From positions 1 through 64,000 of the forward strand of contig CANQQU010000001.1 in the NCBI GenBank assembly GCA_947626085.1: a DNA stretch of 64,000 bases, given 5' to 3'. The notes under the pieces are model-generated. The model was not told the DNA's origin. It worked only from the letters and a program-made list of their open reading frames with translations, and did not search any database. Made by a program: the position numbers and the translations under genes. Shown here piece after piece: positions 7,391 through 17,411 of the stretch (position 1 is the first letter of the stretch; the number at the start of each line of letters is the position of its first letter). This DNA is from an uncultured Oscillospiraceae bacterium (GTDB lineage: Bacteria; Bacillota; Clostridia; Oscillospirales; Oscillospiraceae).

Positions 7391-9589
7391 ATGGCCTTCT
7401 TGAAATTTGGCCGCCGGCATACTGTTGCGGACCAGTACCGGGGAATGAACACCAGCATTATGGTCCCGCGCTATACGACGCCGCCGGAGCGGAACACCCG
7501 GGACTGGTTCGAGGCTTTTGGCAAGAATCCAAGGCTTGCGGTAGTGGACCGGATCGCGTCTGACCTCTCGACCTGTGCCGGCAAGCTGTACCGCATCGAC
7601 CCGGACACGGGAAAGGAGCAGGAGATCACCCAGCACCCCTTCCTCGATTTTATGGCCCACCCTAATCCGCTTTATGAGATGACGGCCGCCGCCTGCTGGC
7701 GGCTCCTGCAAATCTACCTGGAGCTCAAAGGTGAGGGGTATTTCATCTATGAGTTCGACAGCCTGGGCCGACCGGTCGAGATCTGGCCGCTCCCCACAAA
7801 CTGGGTGCAGCAGACGCCCTACTTGGGGTACCCTTACTACGAGATCAGGACCACCGGCGGGCTCATTCGAAAAATCCCGGTCGATGACGTGTTCTGTATG
7901 AAGGATCTTAACCCACTGGACCCCTACAAGCGGGGCCTGGGCGCGGCGGAAGCCCTGGCGGATGAGGTCGAAACTGACGAATACGCAGCCAAATTCCAGA
8001 AGAAATTCTTCTATAACGACGCCACACCGGCTACCCTAATTTCCATGCCTGGAAGCTCAAAGGATCAGCGAGAGCGTTTCCGAGCAGAGTGGACAGAGAA
8101 GTTTCGGGGCCCGTTCAATAGCCACGGCATCGCCACCATCGACGGGAACGTGACGGTCACGAAGTTGGCGGAGAATATGCGGGATATGGACATGACCGAG
8201 GGTCGGCGTTTCCTCCGGGACGCGGTTTTGGAGCATTTCGGCGTCCCTCGTGAGATCATGGGCATTACCGAGAGCAGCAACCGGGCCACCAGCGAGGCTG
8301 CGCAATATATTTATGCGCAAAATGTCCTTATGCCGCGACTTGGCCGCCGGGAGGAGGCCATCAATACCCAAATACTCCCCTTCTTTGGGGAGGGGCTTGT
8401 CTGGCACTTCGACGATATTGTACCTCGCTCTCAGGAGTTTGATAAGGCTAAGGCCATCGACGGCTGGAACGCCGGATTGTTCACTAAGGACGAGTCCCGG
8501 GAGCTGCTGGGGATGGAACCCGCACCGGACAACACTGGGAAGGTCTACAAGATCACCCTCTCCGATGTGTTCATCGGAGAGAAGGACGACCCCGCGCAGG
8601 CGGTCTATGACCTCATGGCAGAGCCGGAGGGCGGGGAGATCACCGGAAGTGGGACCGACCTGGAGATCACCGACGGCACCGGGGACATCGGAGCGGCCGC
8701 CGGCATGAGCGACGACCACCAGCGGGAGACCAAGGCCGCCGCAGAGGAGAAGGCCAGAGTACAGAACATTGGAAACCTCCTCGCTGCCGCTCAGAAGGCC
8801 CAGAGGGCAAAATTTGAAGTTGCGACTATGAAATACTTTCGGGCGCAGCAGGACCGTATTTCGGGCTCCTTGCGGGGCACAGAAAAGGCCGAAGGGAACG
8901 TGTGGGACCTGCTGAAGCCCTATATTGGCCAGACACAGGTAGAGGACGCCGCCGCCTGGGCCGCGTTGAGCGAGGAGGAGCAGAAAAAGCTCGTCGCCTC
9001 CTTCGTTGGCTCGCTGATTGACTGGCCCGGGGAGGAAAAGGCCCTGGAGGAGATTTTCAAGCCCCTTTGGAAACAGACCTACGACGCCGGGACCGAGCTT
9101 GCCCAAAGAGCCTACAATATCCGAGGCATAAAGAGACCGGAGCTTTTGAGCCATGCGAAGATCCGGGGCGGGCAGAGGATCCGCAACGTGACCCAGACCA
9201 CCAAGCACAACATCGCCCGCATCGTGAGCAACGGCATCGAGGCCGGTATCAGCCGGGAGCAGATGACCGACGAAATCCTCCAGGAGTATGAGATCCAGTC
9301 CAAGAGCAGGGCCCGCCTCATAGCTGACCAAGAGACCATCACCACCCTGGAAACCGGGCACTATGACATGATGCGCTCCAGCGGGGCGGTCACAAAGACC
9401 TGGCACCACCGCCGGCAGAAGAACCCCCGGGACGGGAGCGACGGCGGGCCCAATCACGTCGCCATGGACGGCGAGACCGTCCCCATTGACGCCCGGTTCA
9501 GCAACGGCCTCCGCTATCCCTGCGACCCGGAAGGACCGGCCAGAGAGACCATCAAATGCAGGTGCTACGTCACCTATAACCAGCAGTAA
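7391..9589 (+). CDS. Portal protein fused to MuF-like head morphogenesis domain
   Basis: HK97-type portal N-terminus (WFEAFGKNPRLAVVDRIASDLS…FGVPREIMGI) and MuF-like C-terminus (ARLIADQETITTLETGHYDMMRSSG…ETIKCRCYVTY) in one 734-aa ORF (track start 7385). Confidence 0.8.
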   Translation: MAFLKFGRRHTVADQYRGMNTSIMVPRYTTPPERNTRDWFEAFGKNPRLAVVDRIASDLSTCAGKLYRIDPDTGKEQEITQHPFLDFMAHPNPLYEMTAAACWRLLQIYLELKGEGYFIYEFDSLGRPVEIWPLPTNWVQQTPYLGYPYYEIRTTGGLIRKIPVDDVFCMKDLNPLDPYKRGLGAAEALADEVETDEYAAKFQKKFFYNDATPATLISMPGSSKDQRERFRAEWTEKFRGPFNSHGIATIDGNVTVTKLAENMRDMDMTEGRRFLRDAVLEHFGVPREIMGITESSNRATSEAAQYIYAQNVLMPRLGRREEAINTQILPFFGEGLVWHFDDIVPRSQEFDKAKAIDGWNAGLFTKDESRELLGMEPAPDNTGKVYKITLSDVFIGEKDDPAQAVYDLMAEPEGGEITGSGTDLEITDGTGDIGAAAGMSDDHQRETKAAAEEKARVQNIGNLLAAAQKAQRAKFEVATMKYFRAQQDRISGSLRGTEKAEGNVWDLLKPYIGQTQVEDAAAWAALSEEEQKKLVASFVGSLIDWPGEEKALEEIFKPLWKQTYDAGTELAQRAYNIRGIKRPELLSHAKIRGGQRIRNVTQTTKHNIARIVSNGIEAGISREQMTDEILQEYEIQSKSRARLIADQETITTLETGHYDMMRSSGAVTKTWHHRRQKNPRDGSDGGPNHVAMDGETVPIDARFSNGLRYPCDPEGPARETIKCRCYVTYNQQ

Positions 9590-9601
9590 GGAGGGACCAC
9601 G

Positions 9602-10606
9602 ATGCAATTCACGCAAGAGGACGCGGCCACCGCCGCCCGTGCCATTGGTATAGACTTTACGGCGGAGAAATTCACGTTGGCAGACCTGACCGACGGAATG
9701 AACGCGGAGCTCCGTCATGGGACGAAGGCGGGAGTGGCCGACGTCACCCACAATGACCCCACAATGACGGCGAAACTCGCAGTAGCCAATCTGCGGGTGT
9801 CGCCGTCTTATTATTCCCAGCGCGTGGGGAAAAGCGCCTGGGAACGTTCCCTTGCACGGGGAGTAAAGCACAGAGGAGTAAAAACCGAGTACAAGACCAT
9901 CGCATTTGAGGTCGAGGACTACGACGAGGAGGAGGGTATCTTCTCCGGGTACGGAGCGGTTTTCTCCAACATTGACAGCGGCGGCGACATCATCGAGCCG
10001 GGCGCCTTCACGAAGACCATCGCCGAAGGCACTGGACGGGTGAAAATCCTGTCTGGGCATAACGATACGTTGCTACCTATCGGTGTCCCTGTTGAGCTGA
10101 GGGAGGACGCCAAGGGCCTCTATATGCGCGGAAAGATCAGCGATACCGCGCTGGGCCGGGACGTCAAGACCCTTATCAAAGACGGGGTACTGGGCGAGCT
10201 CTCCATTGGTTACGACCCGGTTGTCTTTGACTACGACGAGAGCGGCATCCGCCACCTCCGGGAAGTCAAGCTCTGGGAGATCAGCGTCGTAACCTGGGCT
10301 ATGAACGAGCAGGCAGTTATCACCGGCTACAAGGCGGACGATTTCGCAGCCCAGGTGGAAGCCACCGCGCAGAGCGTGGCGGAGGACATCAAGGCGGGCC
10401 GTAAAATCTCGGCCGCCCGGATGAAGTCGTTGAAGGAAGCCTGCACAGCGATGAAAACGGCCACGAAGCTGTTGGACAAGATCATCGCGGAGGCCCAGGA
10501 GGACGCCGGCAAGGGGACCACCCCGCAAGTGGCGCGTAAAACCATGCCGAGGGCGGCCAAGAAGGCGGCCCCGGCGCAGCAGACCCAAATCGAAATCATC
10601 ATGTGA
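9602..10606 (+). CDS. HK97-family prohead protease with N-terminal DUF5661-like domain
   Basis: FTQEDAATAARAIGIDF…NLRVSPSYYSQRV then FSGYGAVFSNIDSGGDIIEPGAF…ILSGHNDTLLPIG…GELSIGY. Confidence 0.8.
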   Translation: MQFTQEDAATAARAIGIDFTAEKFTLADLTDGMNAELRHGTKAGVADVTHNDPTMTAKLAVANLRVSPSYYSQRVGKSAWERSLARGVKHRGVKTEYKTIAFEVEDYDEEEGIFSGYGAVFSNIDSGGDIIEPGAFTKTIAEGTGRVKILSGHNDTLLPIGVPVELREDAKGLYMRGKISDTALGRDVKTLIKDGVLGELSIGYDPVVFDYDESGIRHLREVKLWEISVVTWAMNEQAVITGYKADDFAAQVEATAQSVAEDIKAGRKISAARMKSLKEACTAMKTATKLLDKIIAEAQEDAGKGTTPQVARKTMPRAAKKAAPAQQTQIEIIM

Positions 10607-10624
10607 CAAGGAGGAAAAAACACA

Positions 10625-12226
10625 ATGCCTAATCCCAAGAAAACCGCCGGCGCCGTAGCCGGCAAGTCTTTGAAGATGTGCGCAGACGATCTCAAGGACC
10701 TTATCAAGAGCGCGGTCAAGGAAGCCATGGGCGCGGAGGAGAGCGCCGGCCTCGACGCTGACGACACCCCCCTGGAGGGCGTCACCGCCGGCGATGTGAT
10801 GGACATCATCACGCAGGCCGTCGCCTCCGCCGACGAGAAGCACAAGGCCCGCAAGGAGGCCGGCGAGGAGGTCGGGGATCTCACCCCTGACGAGATCGTG
10901 GCCGAGGCCGTCGCCCTGCTGGACGCCGTTTCCGCCGCTCCTGACGAGGGCGCGGAGGACGACACCGCCGACCCCGAGGGCAAGGAGGATCCCGACGCCG
11001 ATGGCGAGGGCAAGGAGGACGACGCCACCGACGGCGCCGCCAAGCGCCGCAAGGCCGCTCCCGCTGCCAGCCGGCAGCGCAAGACGGCCCAGACCGCCGT
11101 ACTCACCCCCACCCAGCGCAAGTATTCCAGCCTGTTCCTCTCCGCCGGCGCCGCCGCTGCAAAGCAGCAGAAGAAGATCCCGCCCATGGTCCAGCTCGCC
11201 CGGGCCATCAAGTGCCTGGACGTGTTCGGCCGGCATGACCCCGACCGGGCTGCCTTCTATGCCCGGAAGTATTACGACGACCAGGAGATGCACAAGGAAT
11301 TCAAGGCTCTCTCCGCTACCAATCCGGCCGCCGGCGGCTTCCTCATTCCCGAGGTCTATCTGGACGAGGTTATCGAGCTGCTTTACTCCAAGACCGTCAT
11401 CAAGGAGCTGGGCGCCCGGACCATTCCTCTGGAGACCGGCAACCTCAATATCCCCCGCATGACTTCCGGCACCCGGGCCACCTGGGGCGGTGAGGCTCGC
11501 AAGATCAAGTCCACCCAGCCCACCTTCGGCAACCTCCGGCTGTCCGCGAAGCGGCTGGAGGCCATCGTCCCCCAGACCCGCGAGCTCATTATGAGCACCA
11601 AGAACAGCGCCGACGAGATCTTCGCCGCCGACCTGTCCCGCCGGATGGAGCTGGGCCTGGATTGGGGCGGCCTCTACGGCGCCGGCGGCGAGTTCCAGCC
11701 CACCGGCATCGCCAACACCAAGGGCGTTGAGGTCGTGGACGCGACCAAGCTGGACGCCTCTCTCTCCGACGGCACCGGCAAGCTGACCGCCGATTTCCCC
11801 GTCTACATCAAGTCCCTGGTCCTTTCTAAGAACGTGGACGACCAGGCCCTCGGCTGGGCTTTCAACTCCTTCATGGAGGGGTATCTGATGAACCTCAAGA
11901 CCGAGGACGGGCACTACATCTACCGGGACGAGATGAACACCGGGAAGCTCCTGGGCATCTCCTACCGGACCACCAACCAGATCGTCACCGATCCCAAGAC
12001 CGGCACCACCGACATTTTCTTCGGCAACTGGGCCGATCTGATGATTGGCGACCAGATGGGCCTGGAGACCTACACCACCCTGGACGGCTCCTGGACCGAC
12101 GAGAACGGCGTCCAGCATAACGCCTTTGAGGAGAACCTCACCGGCACCCGGGCGCTGATGTACGACGACATTGGCGTCCGCCATGTCGAGAGCTTTGCCT
12201 ACATCAAGGGCTGCAAGGTTATGTAA
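10625..12226 (+). CDS. HK97-family major capsid protein with acidic delta-like N-terminal region
   Basis: GGFLIPEVYLDEVIELLYSKTVIKELGARTIPLETGNLNIPRM…AYIKGCKVM; position after protease. Confidence 0.85.
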   Translation: MPNPKKTAGAVAGKSLKMCADDLKDLIKSAVKEAMGAEESAGLDADDTPLEGVTAGDVMDIITQAVASADEKHKARKEAGEEVGDLTPDEIVAEAVALLDAVSAAPDEGAEDDTADPEGKEDPDADGEGKEDDATDGAAKRRKAAPAASRQRKTAQTAVLTPTQRKYSSLFLSAGAAAAKQQKKIPPMVQLARAIKCLDVFGRHDPDRAAFYARKYYDDQEMHKEFKALSATNPAAGGFLIPEVYLDEVIELLYSKTVIKELGARTIPLETGNLNIPRMTSGTRATWGGEARKIKSTQPTFGNLRLSAKRLEAIVPQTRELIMSTKNSADEIFAADLSRRMELGLDWGGLYGAGGEFQPTGIANTKGVEVVDATKLDASLSDGTGKLTADFPVYIKSLVLSKNVDDQALGWAFNSFMEGYLMNLKTEDGHYIYRDEMNTGKLLGISYRTTNQIVTDPKTGTTDIFFGNWADLMIGDQMGLETYTTLDGSWTDENGVQHNAFEENLTGTRALMYDDIGVRHVESFAYIKGCKVM

Positions 12227-12239
12227 GGAGGGATAACCG

Positions 12240-12620
12240 ATGAAGCGTGAACTCATTCAGAACATCAAGGCAATCCCCCTGGAGGCCGACGAGGCTATCG
12301 ACCGCACCGGGTTCCTCTCCGCTGTGGTCGCCATCAAGCCCAAGGGCTCCGGGGACCTCACCATCAAGGTCACCCACGCCGACACCAAGGCCGGCGACTA
12401 CGCCGCCGTCGAGGACCCCATGCTGGTCGTCGGCGGCGAGGCCACGGTCAAGTCCGTGGCCTCCGGCGATCTGGTGAAGTTCGACCTGGACCTGGTCGGC
12501 TGCAAGCCGTTCATCAAGGTCGATTTCGAGGGCGACGGGGAAGGCAGCAGCGCCCCCGCCGTCATCGTCCTGGGGGATTCTACCCTGGCCCCCGTGGAGG
12601 ACACCCCCTCGGGGGAATGA
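12240..12620 (+). CDS. Phage structural hypothetical protein (possible head decoration)
   Basis: ORF with SD AAGGAGG in the head operon. Confidence 0.55.
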   Translation: MKRELIQNIKAIPLEADEAIDRTGFLSAVVAIKPKGSGDLTIKVTHADTKAGDYAAVEDPMLVVGGEATVKSVASGDLVKFDLDLVGCKPFIKVDFEGDGEGSSAPAVIVLGDSTLAPVEDTPSGE

Positions 12621-12634
12621 TAGGGGCTGACGCA

Positions 12635-13015
12635 ATGCGCGTCACCGCCAAGGGTCAGCCCCTTTGTATTGGCGGTAGCAAGAGCGTGTCCGACCTGATT
12701 GGGGAGGACATCAACATCGAGTGGGACGGCGAGACCGGAGCAGTGACCGGCGAGCTGAAGCACGTCGAGGGCTGGCAGGAGTTTTCCAATGTTCCCGAGG
12801 AGCAGGAGGGCAACTTCTTCCCCATCACCCTTGACGCCTCGTACACCGGCAAGCCTATCACCGTAGAGAGGACCGAGGGCAAAGCCAAGACGGTCGTTGA
12901 CCGGAACTGGATTTTGCGTGTCCCCGACACCTCCACGGTGTTCACCTTCTCCGTAGACGGCGCGGCCATCTTCGCCCTGGATTTCTCCGGGGCGACCCTC
13001 ACGGGGGCCGACTGA
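12635..13015 (+). CDS. Phage hypothetical protein
   Basis: ORF MRVTAKGQPLCIGGSKSVSDLIGEDINIEWDGE…; start chosen over track start 12617. Confidence 0.5.
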   Translation: MRVTAKGQPLCIGGSKSVSDLIGEDINIEWDGETGAVTGELKHVEGWQEFSNVPEEQEGNFFPITLDASYTGKPITVERTEGKAKTVVDRNWILRVPDTSTVFTFSVDGAAIFALDFSGATLTGAD

Positions 13016-13146
13016 TGACGGCGCAGGAGATGGACGGCCCGCGTCCCGGCCCGACCAGCAATAAGAAGCGCTCACCCAAGGAGCGGAAAACCCCTGCAAC
13101 GTCCCCAGGGATGCCGCAGGAACCGCGCAAAGAGTTGAGCCGATAA
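13015..13146 (+). CDS. Small basic phage protein (43 aa)
   Basis: ATG overlaps the preceding TGA; MTAQEMDGPRPGPTSNKKRSPKERKTPATSPGMPQEPRKELSR. Confidence 0.4.
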   Translation: MTAQEMDGPRPGPTSNKKRSPKERKTPATSPGMPQEPRKELSR

Positions 13147-13150
13147 GTTT

Positions 13151-13182
13151 AACCCCTGGGCGGCAGACGCCGCCCAGGGGTT
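13151..13182 (+). promoter_or_regulatory. Perfect 14-bp stem / 4-nt loop hairpin between head and connector genes
   Basis: AACCCCTGGGCGGC-agac-GCCGCCCAGGGGTT; no U-tract follows. Confidence 0.65.
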
Positions 13183-13198
13183 CCCAGGAGGTGATACA

Positions 13199-13840
13199 GT
13201 GGCGTATCAGCCAGAGTTACGAGACAACGCACTAACCACCCTCGACGCTATCAAGGTATTTCTCGGCATTGACTCGGAGGACGTAGACGAGCGGAGGGAC
13301 GCCGCCTTGATCCAGCTTATCAATGCCGCATCTGCGTGGCTGGAAACGCAGCTCGGCCGGAAGCTCAAAAGGCAGACCTATACCCAGAAGTACAGCGCCT
13401 CCGGCACCCAGAAACTCGTCTTGGAGCATTACCCCATCGTGAGCATTGGACATATCCGGGATACGACCACGGGAGCGGAGATTACCGACTACGACTTCGA
13501 GGCTGAAGGGGAGATCGGTGTGGTGTTCCGGGAAGATGGCTGGACTTATCGGGGCCATATCGGGGGGCTTTCCTACGACTATATCGCCCCCCGGCGCTAT
13601 CTGGAGGTCAACTACACCGCCGGCTATGTACTCCCGCAGGATGCCACCGAGGAGAATCCGGCCACCCTGCCAGCAGACCTGGAGGCCGTCATTTGGAACA
13701 TGGTAGCCCAGCAATGGGCCATCATTGAGAACGACGCCGCCGGCCTCTCCGCTTTCTCGATTTCCGACGTGAGCTGGACCTTCGATAAGAACATCAGCAA
13801 CACATGGCAGTTGGTCATTTCCATGTATAGGCGGTGGTGA
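13199..13840 (+). CDS. Head-tail connector protein (gp6-like)
   Basis: TTLDAIKVFLGIDSEDVDERRDAALIQLINAASAWLETQLGRKLKRQTYTQ; GTG start. Confidence 0.75.
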   Translation: MAYQPELRDNALTTLDAIKVFLGIDSEDVDERRDAALIQLINAASAWLETQLGRKLKRQTYTQKYSASGTQKLVLEHYPIVSIGHIRDTTTGAEITDYDFEAEGEIGVVFREDGWTYRGHIGGLSYDYIAPRRYLEVNYTAGYVLPQDATEENPATLPADLEAVIWNMVAQQWAIIENDAAGLSAFSISDVSWTFDKNISNTWQLVISMYRRW

Positions 13841-14589
13841 CGGTGAAGGTACTCAAAGACACCTTCCGGCCGGAGATGGAGCGCATCAAGCGCGAGCTCG
13901 CCGCCCTGCAGAAGCTGACCGTCCATGTGGGTATTATGGGGGATGCTGGGAGCGACCTACTGATGATAGCCGGGGTCCATGAGTACGGGGCTACAATTTA
14001 CCCGAAGAACGTCAAGAATCTGTCCATACCGCTGACCAAAGAGGCGAAAGAGGCCGGTTCTCCACGGAAGTTTGATGATTTGATGTGGGTTCCCGGCCAT
14101 GATCCTGGCGTTAGTTTTCTGGTCAGGCCTAAACGGAAGAAGGATAGGATACACCGGCAGATGCCGGAGAAGCCAGATCTCGGCCAAAAGCCTCAGCGGC
14201 ACGACGGCAAGCGTTCCAAAAAGAAAGGCGGCGGCGAGGAATTCAACTCCGACGATTACGAATGGCTGTATATGCTGGTCAAGAAGTCGGTTATCCCGGA
14301 GCGAAGTTTTATTCGAGCCAGCTATGACACTGGCAAGTCGGAGCTGGAAAGCAACTGTAAAAGGGCTATCGACGGGATCATCCGGGAAGGCTGGACGGCC
14401 CAGCAGGCCGCTGAGTATGTGGGCACATGGGCTGCGGAAATGACACGAAAATATCTAGGCGCCCTTAAATCTCCACCGAAAGCGGATGTCACCATGAAAA
14501 CAACCAATAGTTATGCGCTGCTCACAGACACGATAGGCAGAATTCAGAGCAGCATCACCTACCGCGTGGAAGGGGGCGACGGCGCATGA
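13834..14589 (+). CDS. HK97 gp10-like / neck protein
   Basis: LTVHVGIMGDAGSDLLMIAGVHEYGATI…PERSFIRASYD; operon position. Confidence 0.55.
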   Translation: MVTVKVLKDTFRPEMERIKRELAALQKLTVHVGIMGDAGSDLLMIAGVHEYGATIYPKNVKNLSIPLTKEAKEAGSPRKFDDLMWVPGHDPGVSFLVRPKRKKDRIHRQMPEKPDLGQKPQRHDGKRSKKKGGGEEFNSDDYEWLYMLVKKSVIPERSFIRASYDTGKSELESNCKRAIDGIIREGWTAQQAAEYVGTWAAEMTRKYLGALKSPPKADVTMKTTNSYALLTDTIGRIQSSITYRVEGGDGA

Positions 14590-14954
14590 GGACATGGAAG
14601 GGCCCCAAAATCCCCCGGGCCCTGCTCCACGATATGTTCGAGGTCCACACCGAGGGCGGGGAGTATGGCAAGGAGAGCGGCGGCCAGTGGCAGCCGGGAA
14701 AGCAGGTCGAAACGAAGTTCCAGGGCGCGGTCCTGCCTCTGAATAACGAGGATCTGCAGTACATGGACAGCGGGACCTACACCGTCAACGCCCAGAAGGT
14801 CTATACCAACGGCTATATGCTCCGCATCGGGGCGCAGTTCCGGGACGGCTACGACGGCCAGCTCTACACGGTCAAGCAGGAGCTCACCCACGGTCCCATC
14901 CACCCGTTGAAGCGGTACATGGTGGAGAAGAAGGGGGCGAGCAATCCGAAATGA
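14586..14954 (+). CDS. Head closure / minor structural protein
   Basis: Operon position, 4-nt overlap with previous gene, length. Confidence 0.5.
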   Translation: MRTWKGPKIPRALLHDMFEVHTEGGEYGKESGGQWQPGKQVETKFQGAVLPLNNEDLQYMDSGTYTVNAQKVYTNGYMLRIGAQFRDGYDGQLYTVKQELTHGPIHPLKRYMVEKKGASNPK

Positions 14955-15475
14955 CCTTCACGCAGATAAGGAACAAGATCATTTCCCTGCTCTGGGACTA
15001 CCTGGAGCGCCCGGTCGTTCTAGCCGACCAAGTAGAGCCGGAGCTCGAATTTCCCTACGGGATCTACACGGTTACGACCCCATACGTCCCCCACATCGAG
15101 CAGGGGGACATCATCACGGCGGACGCCGGAGAAGGCGCCGTCACCATCACGCGGATGGAAATGCCCTCCGCTACGCTCTCCTTCACCTTTTGCAGCCAAA
15201 ACCGCACCGGGGACCAGGGGGAGACGATCAGCGGGGAGGATGAGGCCGCAGAGCTGGCAGACAGGGCCATCGGCTTTTTCCTTCACGCCGGCTACGACGA
15301 CTTTTCCCGACTTGGCATTACCATTGTGGACGTCGGGCAGGCTCAGAACCGGAGCACCCTCGTTATTGACGAGGCCGCCCGCCGGGTAGGCTTTGACGTC
15401 CGGATCCGTTACACCCGGCAGGACACCCGCAAGGTGTCCACCATCGAAACCGCACCCATCATCGAAAAGGAGTGA
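14951..15475 (+). CDS. Tail completion / neck protein
   Basis: Operon position directly upstream of sheath gene; overlapping starts. Confidence 0.5.
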   Translation: MTFTQIRNKIISLLWDYLERPVVLADQVEPELEFPYGIYTVTTPYVPHIEQGDIITADAGEGAVTITRMEMPSATLSFTFCSQNRTGDQGETISGEDEAAELADRAIGFFLHAGYDDFSRLGITIVDVGQAQNRSTLVIDEAARRVGFDVRIRYTRQDTRKVSTIETAPIIEKE

Positions 15476-16908
15476 AGCACATGAAAGACATCCAGGTATT
15501 CACCGCCTTGGACGCCAAGGTGAAGCCGGCGGAGAGGCTGGACATTCTCATTCTCTCCACGGAAGGCGCCGCCCAGATGAAGACCTACAGCGACCTGGAG
15601 ATCATCAAGGAAGCCTTCCCGGGGAAGAAGGTCGCCGCTATGGCGGACCGGCTTTTCAACCAGGACCACACCCTGGCCGACACCCTTATCCGGCGTGTCC
15701 GTATCGCGGGCATTGAGAGTCCGCAGAACGTGGGCGGTAAAGCCTCCACCATCACCATCAACCTCACGGAGAAGAGCACCGGCGAGGATCTCAAGGGCAG
15801 CACCAGCTATTACGCCAAGATCGGCGGCAAGGTGGTTGTACAGATCACCACCTCCGAGGAAGCCCCCTCCGACGCCCAGGGGCTCGCCAAGCTGTTCGAG
15901 GGCACCACCTTCACCGAGGACAACGTCAAATTCGACGCCAAGGTGGAGGGCGCCACCGTTACCTACACCAGCGCCACCCGGACCCCCATCTCCGGCTACA
16001 CCGAGGATATTGGGCTCTACAAGGACGCCGGCTGCATGGAAAGTATGGAGCTGACTGGGGCCACCGTGAGCGTCAGCTCCGGCACCGCAGACGTCACCAA
16101 GGCGGAGGCCCTTATCGCCGCACTGGACGAGTTGCGGGACCAGGACGACGACTTCTATTTCGTCCTGGCCGACGTTACGGACGAGGAGTGCGTCACGGCC
16201 CTGTGCAAGTGGGCCCAGGAAACCGAGCCGACGGAAGCCGCTCTGGGCGCCGGTGTCGAGGACCACCGCAAGATGTATATCGGCCAGATCGTCGGGAATA
16301 AGAGCTACGTCAACGCCTACGGCCGGTCCATCGTCATCTATGTGGACGACTTCTCCCAGTGGGCGGACGCCGCTTGGCTCGGCTGCGTCGGTCCCTTCTG
16401 GCCGGAAAGTGTGACGTGGAAGTGGAAGACCCCGGACGGCGTCTCCGTGGCCGATCTGCGCGACAGCGAGCGGGACACCCTGGAGGAAAACCGCGTCAAC
16501 TTTATGACGGCAGAGTATAAGCACGAATACATGAAGAACGGCATTTGCGGCGACGGCAACTTCATCGATAATGTGCTGGGAGCCGACTACATCACCTACC
16601 AGATGCGGGAAAACCTCTACGGGATTTTCCTTTCCAACCCGAAAATCGGCTATACCGACGCCGGATTCGCTGTCGTTGCCAGCGGAGTCTTCGCCGCTCT
16701 CAACAGGGCGGTTGACCTGCACATCATTGCCAGGGATCCGGAGGATGACACCGGCGTTTATACGGTCGTCATCCCCAAGAGGGCGGATGCTACCGACGAG
16801 CAGGCCCGCAACCGGCAAATGCCCGACATCGAGTGGGAGGCCCAGCTTGAAGGGGCCGTCCACAGTGCCAAGGTACGCGGTACTCTCCGCGTCACCCTCA
16901 ACACCTAA
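15472..16908 (+). CDS. Tail sheath protein (DUF3383-like)
   Basis: 478-aa protein with DDDFYFVLADVTDEECV…FMTAEYKHEYMKNGICGDGNFIDNVLGADYI…VRGTLRVTLNT; size and position fit sheath. Confidence 0.75.
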   Translation: MKHMKDIQVFTALDAKVKPAERLDILILSTEGAAQMKTYSDLEIIKEAFPGKKVAAMADRLFNQDHTLADTLIRRVRIAGIESPQNVGGKASTITINLTEKSTGEDLKGSTSYYAKIGGKVVVQITTSEEAPSDAQGLAKLFEGTTFTEDNVKFDAKVEGATVTYTSATRTPISGYTEDIGLYKDAGCMESMELTGATVSVSSGTADVTKAEALIAALDELRDQDDDFYFVLADVTDEECVTALCKWAQETEPTEAALGAGVEDHRKMYIGQIVGNKSYVNAYGRSIVIYVDDFSQWADAAWLGCVGPFWPESVTWKWKTPDGVSVADLRDSERDTLEENRVNFMTAEYKHEYMKNGICGDGNFIDNVLGADYITYQMRENLYGIFLSNPKIGYTDAGFAVVASGVFAALNRAVDLHIIARDPEDDTGVYTVVIPKRADATDEQARNRQMPDIEWEAQLEGAVHSAKVRGTLRVTLNT

Positions 16909-16925
16909 GAAGGAGGCAAAACCAC

Positions 16926-17339
16926 ATGGCTGATGGTATCGAAATCGCCAGCTACGACCCCAAAAAGGTCAACGTTATTTTGAACGGGAAGGCGATCACC
17001 GGCTTCGCGTCCGATGGCGTCATCACCGTTACCCGCAACGAAGACATCGTTACTACCCAGGTGGGCGCCAAGGGAGACGTGGCGTACAGTGAGAACGCCA
17101 ACGAAAGCGGGAACATCGCTCTCACCCTCATGGGGACGTCCTCGTCTTTGCCGTACCTCCGGCAGCTTGCCGTGAAGCGGGCCCCCGTCTCCGTCACCAT
17201 CACTGACGCCAATGACGTCGGAGCTGTCAACGTGGCGGAGGACCAGTGCCGTATCTTGAAGCCGCCCGACATTGCCCGGGCCAAGGAGGTCGGCACTGTC
17301 ACCATCAACATCTTTGTCCCGTCCCTTAACTACCGTTAA
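16926..17339 (+). CDS. Tail tube protein (DUF3277-like)
   Basis: YDPKKVNVILNGKAITGFASDGVITVTRNEDIVTTQVGAKGDVAYSENANESGNIALTL. Confidence 0.75.
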   Translation: MADGIEIASYDPKKVNVILNGKAITGFASDGVITVTRNEDIVTTQVGAKGDVAYSENANESGNIALTLMGTSSSLPYLRQLAVKRAPVSVTITDANDVGAVNVAEDQCRILKPPDIARAKEVGTVTINIFVPSLNYR

Positions 17340-17362
17340 GGGATGGGACGCGGTCATACTCA

Positions 17363-17379
17363 TTGGCCGGAACGGCCAA
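17363..17379 (+). promoter_or_regulatory. Short hairpin after tail tube gene
   Basis: TTGGCCG-gaa-CGGCCAA perfect 7-bp stem; weak T-tract, possible attenuator. Confidence 0.4.
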
Positions 17380-17411
17380 AAAGTCTATCTGAAAAGGGGT
17401 ATCGAGAGTAT

